A DNA stretch of 7,442 nucleotides from Congregibacter sp. (GCA_013911345.1 JACETJ010000061.1:1-7442), one strand, 5' to 3'; shown: positions 1-5,540, numbered from the stretch's first letter. Notes: generated by a model from the sequence alone, not told the origin. Program-made: numbers and translations.

Positions 1-153
1 GCTCACAAGATGATTGCTCTCGGCTGGGTACAGAGAGGCCATGTAATCGTCGGACAACACCAACAGATGATCTGCCTCAGCGCCCACTATCGGTGCCAGC
101 GAGATGCTCACAGCCTCGGGTCCAAATTCGCGCTGCTGGGGATACTGATCCAT
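1..153 (-). CDS. GNAT-family N-acetyltransferase, N-terminal part (cut by window edge)
   Basis: An uninterrupted frame of 51 codons runs from an ATG at 153 off the left edge. The reading contains LSDDYMASLYPAESNHL, a stretch I recognise from the N-terminal part of GNAT acetyltransferases that move an acetyl group from acetyl-CoA to an amine. The acetyl-CoA-binding motif would lie outside the window, so the substrate cannot be inferred. The ATG is supported by an AAGG Shine-Dalgarno at 162-165 with an 8-base spacer, and an in-frame TAG lies a few codons upstream. The gene begins 13 bases after the stop of the exporter gene on the same strand, so the two are probably co-transcribed. Family assignment rests on one motif and overall style, without the catalytic core. 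Confidence 0.72.
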   Translation of the reverse strand, partial: MDQYPQQREFGPEAVSISLAPIVGAEADHLLVLSDDYMASLYPAESNHLVS

Positions 154-166
154 TGACACGACCTTA

Positions 167-793
167 TCATGCGCCTAACAGCCCCCCCGTCCGCAGCATG
201 CTGATGGCCAACCCAAACATGACCACTGCGATCACGGTATCGATAATGCGCCATGAGCGGGCGGTGCTCATCAAGGGTGACAGCGCTCTCGCACCGAGTG
301 CCAGTAATGAGAAGAACAGCAGGCTGGCCAGCGCAGCCCCGGCGCCAAACGCAACTTTGTCTAACCCGGCGAACTGCAGTGACAAGGTCCCCAGTAAGAC
401 CACGGTATCCAGATAGACATGGGGGTTACCAAAAGTAAGCAGTGCCGCGACACCGAGCGTCGTCCCGAGACTCTGAGCTTGCGCAGTCACTGCTTGCAAT
501 GCAGATTGTCCGCGCCAGGCGTCCAGCAGGCGCTGACCGCCATAAAAAGTTAGCCAACAAGCAGCGACACCAAACAACCAAGGTGTGTATTGCGCTGCTA
601 CATCTCGGATTACCCATGACAGGCCCGCGACGCCGATTATGATGAGAAACGCGTCTGATAACGCGCAAAACACAACCACCGCCATCACGTGCTGCCCCAA
701 CAATCCCTGCCTTAAGACAAAAGCATTCTGGGGCCCAATGGCTAGAATCAGCGACAGGCCCAATAGCAATCCGGTGAGAAAAGGCTCAAGCAT
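167..793 (-). CDS. argO: LysE/ArgO-family basic amino acid exporter
   Basis: A 208-residue, strongly hydrophobic inner-membrane protein with about six predicted helices. E. coli ArgO is about 211 residues, so the length fits. Two family hallmarks are clear: GPQNAFV at residues 20-26, near the end of the first helix, and GNPHVYLDT at 122-130, which is close to the ArgO signature NPHVYLDT. Proteins of this family export L-arginine or L-lysine and prevent toxic build-up, for example during growth on peptides. The ATG at 793 gives a complete first helix, but no good Shine-Dalgarno precedes it, so translation may be coupled to the small gene ending 36 bases upstream. A LysR-type regulator (ArgP/LysG) often accompanies such genes, but none is visible here. 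The family is certain; arginine versus lysine specificity is inferred. Confidence 0.9.
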   Translation of the reverse strand: MLEPFLTGLLLGLSLILAIGPQNAFVLRQGLLGQHVMAVVVFCALSDAFLIIIGVAGLSWVIRDVAAQYTPWLFGVAACWLTFYGGQRLLDAWRGQSALQAVTAQAQSLGTTLGVAALLTFGNPHVYLDTVVLLGTLSLQFAGLDKVAFGAGAALASLLFFSLLALGARALSPLMSTARSWRIIDTVIAVVMFGLAISMLRTGGLLGA

Positions 794-829
794 GGGCGGG
801 GAGGTACATTGCTGATGTTGCAGCGGTCA

Positions 830-1057
830 TCAAAACCACCGCACCATACCGATCAGACCCGCGACTGCATAGAAAATCTGCAGCAGGAAGATGCCGCGAT
901 GACCGTCCAGATGAGCCCAGGCGCCGATCGCGATTGCGGAGATGAACAGCAAAATAAATCCTAGGAATTCGAGCCCCACATTGGACGCCACAAAAAGCGA
1001 ATAGGCGATGGCGGTAATCACACCGAACCACTCCAAGTATTTCAAATTAATCGTCAC
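830..1057 (-). CDS. Small integral membrane protein, conserved-hypothetical type
   Basis: 75 residues with three likely transmembrane segments at about 8-25, 28-47 and 55-71, short polar turns, and a terminal MVRWF. The arrangement recalls small PnuC-like hypothetical proteins ending in an aromatic/arginine motif, but I cannot assign a function. The start is GTG at 1057, because the overlapping ATG at 1059 is followed directly by TGA and an AAGAGG Shine-Dalgarno sits nine bases before the GTG. The gene is first in a minus-strand run with the LysE/ArgO exporter and the acetyltransferase, with a 36-base gap to the exporter. The membrane-protein pattern and the ribosome site make this frame much more credible than the overlapping one at 786-1031. 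Confidence 0.72.
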   Translation of the reverse strand: MTINLKYLEWFGVITAIAYSLFVASNVGLEFLGFILLFISAIAIGAWAHLDGHRGIFLLQIFYAVAGLIGMVRWF

Positions 1058-1066
1058 ATTAAACGG

Positions 1067-1072
1067 CCTCTT
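1067..1072 (-). promoter_or_regulatory. Shine-Dalgarno AAGAGG deciding a GTG start
   Basis: AAGAGG on the minus strand stands nine bases before the GTG at 1057. It supports GTG as the start of the small membrane protein, since the only ATG in reach runs straight into a stop. Confidence 0.6.
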
Positions 1073-1142
1073 TGTTGCCCCGGGCTGGGCGCTCGCGAGT
1101 ATGGCCCGAATCGTCTTTACGGCATAGCAGAGGGATCACTAC

Positions 1143-1169
1143 GCGGTGAGCACTTAAAGTGTTCACCGC
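1143..1169. promoter_or_regulatory. 27-bp near-perfect palindrome in a divergent promoter region
   Basis: The arms GCGGTGAGCACTT (1143-1155) and AAGTGTTCACCGC (1157-1169) flank a single central A. Twelve of 13 positions pair as Watson-Crick and the other is a G/T. No T-run follows on either strand, and the site lies between two divergently transcribed units (the gene starting at 1057 on minus and dsbB at 1283 on plus). A dimeric-repressor operator is therefore more likely than a terminator. I do not recognise it as the site of a specific regulator. The rest of the 1058-1282 spacer shows only a weak TATAAG (1262-1267) that could be a -10 box for a nearly leaderless dsbB message. Confidence 0.5.
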
Positions 1170-1282
1170 CCCGTATGCACGGTTTTACGTGAAATGGTCA
1201 GATCCGGGATCCTCACAGACAGCCCCTGAGAACGGGTAAACTAAGCCGGTCGTGTTACCGATATAAGTTTTTTCATGCATAT

Positions 1283-1822
1283 ATGGACACCCTGAAAGAC
1301 GTGACAACACTCGCACGCTTTTTCCAGTCTCGCTGGTACTGGTTGACCCTTGCTTTGTTCGGTATCGCCTCACTCGGTGTGGCCTTGTACTACCAATACG
1401 CGCTGGGCGATGAGCCCTGTCAGGTTTGTATTCATGCCCGACTTTGGGTGGTCGCCTTTACCTTGATCGCGCTCATCATGCTGATCACGCCGCAGATCAT
1501 ACAGCTGCGCGTTTTAGGGAATATCGGCGTCGTCATTGCAGGGGTTGGCCTTACCGAACGGGCGAGATATCTCTACCGACTGGAAAACGGCATCGGGGAT
1601 GGCAGCTGCCAGTTTCAACTCGGCATGCCGGACTGGTTCGCCGTCGATCGATGGATGCCCTGGCTGTTTGAGGTCCGCAATCTATGCTCGTTCACCCCGG
1701 AGATGCTATTCGGCCTGAGCATGGCAGAGACACTGATGGCAGTGGGCGCCGGCTTGTGTCTACTCGCCAGTTGGGTGTCGATACGAGATATAGCTCGACT
1801 CACCACGAGACATCCCGCTTAA
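1283..1822 (+). CDS. dsbB: Disulfide bond formation protein B (DsbB)
   Basis: A 179-residue inner-membrane protein with four predicted helices (about 19-37, 53-70, 72-91, 144-166). DsbB takes electrons from the periplasmic thiol oxidase DsbA and passes them to quinone, keeping DsbA oxidised. Both redox pairs are present: C46/C49 in EPCQVC, just after helix 1, and C109 and C135 in the periplasmic loop between helices 3 and 4. R53 stands four residues after C49, matching the quinone-site arginine (Arg48) of E. coli DsbB. The length is normal. ATG at 1283 begins a sensible cytoplasmic N-terminus, but no clear Shine-Dalgarno precedes it, so the message may have a very short leader or the start may need revision. 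No dsbA is in the window. The dioxygenase gene follows 20 bases after the stop and is probably co-transcribed. Confidence 0.9.
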   Translation: MDTLKDVTTLARFFQSRWYWLTLALFGIASLGVALYYQYALGDEPCQVCIHARLWVVAFTLIALIMLITPQIIQLRVLGNIGVVIAGVGLTERARYLYRLENGIGDGSCQFQLGMPDWFAVDRWMPWLFEVRNLCSFTPEMLFGLSMAETLMAVGAGLCLLASWVSIRDIARLTTRHPA

Positions 1823-1828
1823 CTCGCT

Positions 1829-1834
1829 AGAGGA
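1829..1834 (+). promoter_or_regulatory. Shine-Dalgarno AGAGGA deciding a TTG start
   Basis: AGAGGA is followed by an eight-base spacer and the TTG at 1843. No ATG or GTG lies nearby in the dioxygenase frame, so this site supports the rare TTG start. Confidence 0.65.
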
Positions 1835-1842
1835 CACCAATA

Positions 1843-2652
1843 TTGAAGGGTAACCTGCAATCGCTAAATGAGCGCTTCCATCGAGATGGGTTCATCAGCG
1901 GCATCCCTATCCTGTCAAAAGGTGAATCACTGCATCACCGAGAACAGCTCGAGCGGGCCGAGGAAGCTTTGGGACACTCGCTTCACTACTACAACAAAGC
2001 CCACAAAGTCATGCAGTCGCCATACGAGCTGGCGACACACCCGAGCTTATTGGACATCGTGGAAGCAATTCTGGGCCCAGACATCCTGCTCTATAACGTG
2101 ACATACATCATTAAGGAGTCCGACAGCCGAACCTTCGTCAGTTGGCATCAGGATCTGACTTATTGGGGCTTCGACGGCAGCGATCAGGTTTCCGCCTGGC
2201 TCGCCCTCTCTCCCGCAAATTCGCGCAGCGGATGCATGCAAATGATCCCGGGAAGTCACTTGGAGGGTATCAGGGATCAGGAGACTTCGGATGATCCCGA
2301 TAACGTGTTACTGCAGTCGCAGACCATTACAACGGTAGATGACAGCCGCGCCGTAGACTGCGAGCTGGAGCCGGGAGAGGTCTCCTTACACCACGGCTGG
2401 ACGGTGCACTGTTCTCGTCCCAACTTGAGCGACGATCGCCGCATCGGCCTGAACGCTCAATACATCCGGCCGAGCATGCGCCAAACAAAAACCGACCATG
2501 ACTCCGCCATGCTGGTACGGGGCAGGGATACCTTTGGGTACTACCAGCAGGACACGGCTGCGCGGTCGTGGTTAGAAGAGGATGCTGCCCAACAGCTGGC
2601 TAATGCCAGCGAGGAATATCAGGATATTGCGGGACGGGCAAATCCGTCCTGA
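1843..2652 (+). CDS. Phytanoyl-CoA dioxygenase (PhyH) family Fe(II)/2-oxoglutarate oxygenase
   Basis: A 269-residue cytoplasmic protein of the PhyH family, which hydroxylates small substrates using Fe(II), O2 and 2-oxoglutarate. The iron triad is visible: H102 and D104 in SWHQDLTYWGF, and H189 in HGWTVHCSRPN. R200 in DDRRIGLNAQ would bind the 2-oxoglutarate carboxylate. The His-to-Arg spacing of 11 matches human PhyH (His264/Arg275). An intact Asp in HxD argues for a hydroxylase and against an SyrB2-like halogenase, where Asp is Ala. MIPGSH at 134-139 is another usual family element. The substrate is unknown. It does not show the ectoine hydroxylase signature that I would expect for EctD. Translation starts at TTG with a good ribosome site. 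The stop lies only five bases from the duplicated sdaA tail, a tight convergent arrangement that probably reflects the ancestral gene order. Confidence 0.87.
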   Translation: MKGNLQSLNERFHRDGFISGIPILSKGESLHHREQLERAEEALGHSLHYYNKAHKVMQSPYELATHPSLLDIVEAILGPDILLYNVTYIIKESDSRTFVSWHQDLTYWGFDGSDQVSAWLALSPANSRSGCMQMIPGSHLEGIRDQETSDDPDNVLLQSQTITTVDDSRAVDCELEPGEVSLHHGWTVHCSRPNLSDDRRIGLNAQYIRPSMRQTKTDHDSAMLVRGRDTFGYYQQDTAARSWLEEDAAQQLANASEEYQDIAGRANPS

Positions 2653-2656
2653 GCGG

Positions 2657-2759
2657 CTAGCACTCGATCAAACTGACTGGCACCTCGAGTACATTAATCG
2701 CCAAGCCACCGCGGGCGGTCTCTTTGTACTTATCCTGCATATCACGACCGGTATCGCGC
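2657..2759 (-). pseudogene. Detached second copy of the sdaA 3' end (34 codons plus stop)
   Basis: Read on the minus strand, this encodes [12 protein letters not shown] through to VSLIEC and a TAG stop, identical in protein to the last 34 codons of sdaA at 3756-3858. Six of 103 bases differ (2657, 2714, 2729, 2732, 2741, 2744). All are third-codon positions and all are silent, including TAG for TAA. Homology stops abruptly at 2759/2760. Upstream in frame the reading continues only to a TAG about 16 codons away with no plausible gene start, so this is a remnant. The silent-only divergence implies that the segment drifted while part of a working serine dehydratase gene. Confidence 0.9.
2657..2759. 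repeat. Direct repeat, left copy (103 bp)
   Basis: Left member of a direct repeat pair whose right member is 3756-3858, at a constant offset of 1099 bases with no gaps and 97 of 103 identities. The pair brackets the polysaccharide deacetylase gene. Recombination between the copies would delete exactly 1099 bp and leave an intact sdaA converging on the dioxygenase gene. Confidence 0.93.
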
Positions 2760-2814
2760 CTGGGGTCAGCAGGCACCGGCTTACGGAATTCAAGCGAAAA
2801 ACCCTAGAGTCATC

Positions 2815-2854
2815 GCTTTATGGTGTCCCCTTACTGAATAAAGCTCGATAAGGG
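2815..2854. other. Two overlapping, mutually exclusive stem-loops downstream of the deacetylase
   Basis: GCTTTAT (2815-2821) pairs perfectly with ATAAAGC (2838-2844). Alternatively CCCTTA (2828-2833) pairs with TAAGGG (2849-2854). The two stems cannot form together. They lie just past the deacetylase stop, in the expected place for a terminator or 3' structure, but no T-tract follows directly on either strand. They are short and could be chance. Confidence 0.25.
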
Positions 2855-2872
2855 TCAGCTCAAAAACACCAA

Positions 2873-3691
2873 TCAGTCGCCGAGTATTTCGGCCAGTTCC
2901 GACTTGTGTTCCCAGTGCCATCTGTGGACGAACCGAGGGACATTCCAGATATTTGAGTCAGCACTGACTTTTTCCCCAGCAGTCGAAAACGCCGCCGAGA
3001 TTCCGTGCTCAGACGCAAACTTAGGCATGTACTCTTCTCTCAAGTAGTCACTTGACTCCCCATAAGGATAAGCCAAGAAGGCCGGGCGCCTGCCCGTGAT
3101 ACCTTGAATCAGTGTTGAGGCTAAAGCGACCTCACAAGTAGCCTCAGCGTAGTCATTAACGTCGCTGAAGCCATGTTCGTCAGGTGAAAGGTCATCACAC
3201 TTTGTCTGGACCCAAGGGTGATTATGATCCCACGAATGATTCTCGATACTCATGAGTGGGGATACCTCAGCATGCCGCCACCAAGAATCGGTCAGATCCT
3301 GCCCGCCTCCTATATCGGCTCGAGCGCTGGGAGAGGCAATAACAAACGTCGTAGCGTGCAGATAAGGCTGCTGAGGCTTGAACTCGACATAAAAATCATT
3401 GAGTGCCTCCAAAAACGCCAACGTTGCGTTAGCGCCATCGTCGAAAGTAATCGCCACCGATTTTTCAGGGATATCCCTGCCGCCGGAAATCCACTCGGCT
3501 ACCCAAGCCAATGGTACTATCTCGAAGCCTAACTCATTAATCAGTCTAAGGTCTTCGCGAAATGCGATCAGTTCATTGGTCTCATAGCGATCCCCTGAAT
3601 CCACTCGAGGATGGTAAGCGAGCACGGTGATGTTGTGCTCAGCTGCGGCGCCAGAGGCTGCCAGTAACAAGACGAATAGAATATGCTTCAT
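2873..3691 (-). CDS. Secreted polysaccharide deacetylase (NodB homology domain)
   Basis: 272 residues from the ATG at 3691. The frame is open back to a GTG at 3712, but the ATG has an AGGGG Shine-Dalgarno (3702-3706, ten-base spacer) and begins a clean signal peptide, MKHILFVLLLAASGAAA, with likely cleavage before EHN. The NodB metal site is visible: D84/D85 in TFDDG, and H152 and H156 in NHSWDH. YPYG follows at about 208-211. Such enzymes remove N- or O-acetyl groups from polysaccharides such as chitin, peptidoglycan or poly-N-acetylglucosamine, here in the periplasm or outside the cell. The layout, with an N-terminal ITVLAYHPR strand before the NodB core, resembles PgaB-type deacetylases, but the substrate is not determinable. 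It lies between the two sdaA tails and has lower GC than its neighbours, suggesting acquisition. Confidence 0.87.
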   Translation of the reverse strand: MKHILFVLLLAASGAAAEHNITVLAYHPRVDSGDRYETNELIAFREDLRLINELGFEIVPLAWVAEWISGGRDIPEKSVAITFDDGANATLAFLEALNDFYVEFKPQQPYLHATTFVIASPSARADIGGGQDLTDSWWRHAEVSPLMSIENHSWDHNHPWVQTKCDDLSPDEHGFSDVNDYAEATCEVALASTLIQGITGRRPAFLAYPYGESSDYLREEYMPKFASEHGISAAFSTAGEKVSADSNIWNVPRFVHRWHWEHKSELAEILGD

Positions 3692-3730
3692 AAAGTCGGG
3701 GCCCCTCGCCACGTCAAGTTTAGCGTATCG

Positions 3731-3736
3731 ATAATA
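3731..3736 (-). promoter_or_regulatory. Possible -10 box (TATTAT) for the deacetylase gene
   Basis: TATTAT on the minus strand matches five of six bases of the sigma-70 -10 consensus and lies about 40 bases before the ATG at 3691. No good -35 box is found at 16-18 bases. The gene may instead be read through from sdaA, whose stop is 64 bases upstream of that ATG. Confidence 0.25.
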
Positions 3737-3755
3737 AGCCGGGCGATCACTTGCG

Positions 3756-3858
3756 TTAGCACTCGATCAAACTGACTGGCACCTCGAGTACATTAATCGC
3801 CAAGCCACCGCGAGCGGTCTCTTTGTATTTGTCCTGCATGTCGCGACCGGTATCGCGC
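3756..3858. repeat. Direct repeat, right copy (103 bp, functional sdaA 3' end)
   Basis: Right member of the repeat pair with 2657-2759. It is the in-frame 3' end of the intact sdaA and encodes residues 433-466, including the final cysteine, with TAA as its stop. Confidence 0.93.
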
Positions 3859-5156
3859 ATTGTCTTGATCACTTGGTCCAGAGAGACGAAGTGCTCGCCA
3901 CTGCCACGCAGCGCCATCCGCGCCGCACTGATCGCCTTCACCGCACCCATGGCGTTGCGTTCGATGCAGGGCACCTGCACCAAGCCGCCGATTGGGTCAC
4001 AAGTCAGACCGAGGTTGTGCTCCATCGCAATTTCAGCGGCGTTCTCTACCTGTGCGGGGGTGCCGCCCAAGGCATCGGCCAAGGCGCCCGCTGCCATCGA
4101 GCAAGCAGAGCCAACCTCACCCTGGCAGCCCACCTCGGCCCCCGAGATCGAGGCGTTGATCTTATAGAGGATGCCGATCGCGCCTGCAGTCAATAAAAAG
4201 CGGCTTACGTCTTCTTCGCTCGCGCCACGGCAGTGGTGCAGGTAGTACTTGAGCACAGCTGGAATAATTCCCGCCGCACCATTGGTTGGCGCCGTCACAA
4301 TGCGCCCGCCGACCGCGTTCTCCTCGTTGACTGCCAAGGCGTAGAGCGTGACCCAGTCCATGGTGTTCAGCGACTCATCTCCAAGGGAGTCGCCCTGGCT
4401 CTTGAGCTGGCGATAAAGCTGAGCGGCCCGCCTTTTCACTTTAAGGCCACCGGGCATAATCCCTTCGGTACGACAGCCCCGGTCAATACAAGCCTGCATG
4501 ACCTCCCAGAGCCCGAGCAGCCCGCTTCGCACTTCCGCTTCGGTGCGCCAGGCCAATTCGTTAGCCAGCATCAGCGAACTGATAGAAAGACCATGTTCCT
4601 TGCACTGCGCGAGTAACTCCTCGGCAGTTGAGAACGGATATCGAACTGGCGTGGGATCATCCACCACAACGTCACCGTCGCTCGCTGACTCGTCAACGAC
4701 AAATCCACCACCTACCGAGTAGTACACTCGGGTTTGTAACGCCTCGCCTTGCTCGTCATAGGCCGCGAAACGCATGCCATTGGCATGAAAAGGCAACGTC
4801 TCGGTGCGGTGCATGATCAGGTCGTTGCGATAATCGAATGGGATCTGCCGCGTGCCCAACAGGGTCAGGCTGCCTTGCTCACGCGCGGCGGCGACGCGGG
4901 CCTCAATGCAATCGATGTCTACGGTATCGGGTGCCTCGCCCTCCAATCCCAAAATAATGGCTTTCGGGGAACCGTGACCGGCACCGGTCGCCCCAAGCGA
5001 GCCAAACAGCTCTGTGGTCACGCGATAACAGCGACTCAACGAGTCTGTCTTCTCCAGCTCCAATGCAAACATCCGCGCGGCATGCATCGGACCGACGGTA
5101 TGAGAGCTGGAGGGACCAATACCCACCTTAAAAAGGTCAAATGTGCTCAGAGACAT
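3756..5156 (-). CDS. sdaA: L-serine ammonia-lyase (iron-sulfur-dependent L-serine dehydratase)
   Basis: A full-length, 466-residue single-chain [4Fe-4S] L-serine dehydratase, which converts L-serine to pyruvate and ammonia in the cytoplasm. The N-terminal regulatory (beta) domain starts with [13 protein letters not shown] (12-24) and contains GHGSPKA (60-66). The catalytic (alpha) domain carries [12 protein letters not shown] (289-300), [13 protein letters not shown] and [12 protein letters not shown]. Cluster ligands are C344, C386 and C397, with spacings of 42 and 11 that match the Legionella enzyme (C343, C385, C396). The chain ends in IEC; in the Legionella structure the C-terminal cysteine enters the active site and binds the fourth iron, and C466 should do the same here. 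A promoter with an overlapping palindrome lies upstream. Its last 103 bp are duplicated at 2657-2759, yet the reading frame is intact and should be functional. Confidence 0.96.
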   Translation of the reverse strand: MSLSTFDLFKVGIGPSSSHTVGPMHAARMFALELEKTDSLSRCYRVTTELFGSLGATGAGHGSPKAIILGLEGEAPDTVDIDCIEARVAAAREQGSLTLLGTRQIPFDYRNDLIMHRTETLPFHANGMRFAAYDEQGEALQTRVYYSVGGGFVVDESASDGDVVVDDPTPVRYPFSTAEELLAQCKEHGLSISSLMLANELAWRTEAEVRSGLLGLWEVMQACIDRGCRTEGIMPGGLKVKRRAAQLYRQLKSQGDSLGDESLNTMDWVTLYALAVNEENAVGGRIVTAPTNGAAGIIPAVLKYYLHHCRGASEEDVSRFLLTAGAIGILYKINASISGAEVGCQGEVGSACSMAAGALADALGGTPAQVENAAEIAMEHNLGLTCDPIGGLVQVPCIERNAMGAVKAISAARMALRGSGEHFVSLDQVIKTMRDTGRDMQDKYKETARGGLAINVLEVPVSLIEC

Positions 5157-5195
5157 AAAGTAAGACTAACTGAGGTGCGAAACGAACGGTGGCGG

Positions 5196-5225
5196 AGTGT
5201 AGCGCCGAAAAAATGCCAGAGTCAC
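5196..5225 (-). promoter_or_regulatory. Sigma-70-like promoter of sdaA
   Basis: On the minus strand a -35 box GTGACT (5225-5220) and a -10 box TACACT (5201-5196) are separated by 18 bases. They match four of six bases at -35 and four of six at -10. Transcription would start near 5189, giving a leader of about 33 bases before the ATG at 5156. Confidence 0.5.
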
Positions 5226-5239
5226 GCAAATTTGTGTGA
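5222..5239. promoter_or_regulatory. 18-bp near-palindrome overlapping the sdaA -35 box (possible operator)
   Basis: TCACGCAAATTTGTGTGA has eight of nine arm positions complementary; the exception is a G/T. It covers most of the predicted -35 box, a typical place for a repressor, though an activator could also bind here. The half-sites point outward (TCAC...GTGA), so it is not a standard CRP site (TGTGA-N6-TCACA). The regulator is unknown. Confidence 0.42.
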
Positions 5240-5447
5240 TTAAAGTACTGTGGGCTTTACGACAGGGAGCGCCGTTGTGGATTTGCGCCGCTCATTATTT
5301 CACTGCCCGCTGATGGCGCCTCAGTTGTCGCTGATAGCATCAGTCCAGTGGCCAAACTGTCGCTCACGACATCGGTCGAGTGGCCGAGCCAGGCGAATTC
5401 AGCAATATGGCTCACGCATATCAGCTTAAACGTTGAATTTGTGATGG

Positions 5448-5475
5448 TTGCGTTGTGCGCTGTCTCCCTTATCAT
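5448..5475 (+). promoter_or_regulatory. Weak candidate promoter for trpB2
   Basis: TATCAT (5470-5475) matches five of six bases of the -10 consensus, with TTGCGT (5448-5453) 16 bases upstream as a poor -35 (three of six). It would give a leader of roughly 60 bases before the ATG at 5541. Confidence 0.3.
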
Positions 5476-5540
5476 GCGCGATCTTTTGACTGATTTAGGG
5501 CATTTGGGCGGCAAACCCGCGCTGCCCGTGGACCAAAACT

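Larger units (their letters stand above)
2760..3858. mobile_element. Putative 1.1-kb insert in the 3' end of sdaA (deacetylase cargo, no recombinase)
   Basis: This is the unit bounded by the direct repeat: 113 bases of non-coding sequence, the deacetylase gene, a 43-64 base spacer and one sdaA tail. Because the ends are repeated, the true crossover could lie anywhere within the 103 bp. Rough hand counts of single lines give about 45-55% GC in the deacetylase region and about 57-70% in sdaA, which fits foreign origin. No integrase, transposase or terminal inverted repeat is visible. The unit could be a relic integrative element, a circle integrated by single crossover, or the scar of a deleted sdaA paralogue. 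The duplication is directly seen; mobility is inferred. Confidence 0.45.
5157..5540. other. 384-base divergent spacer between sdaA and trpB2
   Basis: It contains the sdaA promoter and palindrome at its left end and a weak candidate trpB2 promoter at 5448-5475. Between about 5245 and 5445 I see only a short CTGAT/ATCAG stem (5331-5343) and short open frames whose translations look like no protein family and lack ribosome sites. A long 5' leader for trpB2 is possible, but I recognise no riboswitch or attenuator. Confidence 0.5.

Noticed and set aside
786..1031. 81-codon minus-strand open frame overlapping the small membrane protein gene
   Set aside because: It lacks a ribosome site, its translation is rich in Arg, Cys and Ser with no domain or helix pattern, and the overlapping frame from 1057 gives a coherent three-helix membrane protein with a good Shine-Dalgarno.
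1143..1169. Palindrome as a transcription terminator
   Set aside because: Neither strand has a T-tract after the hairpin, and it lies between divergent starts where no transcript needs to end.
1843..2652. Non-heme iron halogenase of the SyrB2 type
   Set aside because: The facial-triad aspartate is present (H102-Q-D104). Halogenases of that type carry Ala or Gly there to make room for chloride.
2657..2776. Small protein made from the detached sdaA tail, using a GTG at 2776
   Set aside because: Only about 40 codons would be made, lacking the cluster-binding cysteines apart from the last residue. No Shine-Dalgarno precedes the GTG. The coding signal is explained by descent from a full-length gene.
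2582..2851. 89-codon plus-strand open frame running from the dioxygenase gene across the repeat
   Set aside because: It overlaps the dioxygenase end in another frame and crosses the antisense of the sdaA tail. The translation has no recognisable features and the start has no ribosome site.
2760..3858. Insertion sequence or transposon
   Set aside because: No transposase, terminal inverted repeats or short target duplication are visible. The flanking repeat is 103 bp of coding sequence with silent divergence, which does not fit target-site duplication.
5257..5514. Open frames on both strands in the sdaA-trpB2 spacer (also 5348-5569 plus)
   Set aside because: The translations show no family resemblance or consistent hydrophobic pattern. 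One overlaps the trpB2 start, and neither has a convincing ribosome site. I treat the region as non-coding.
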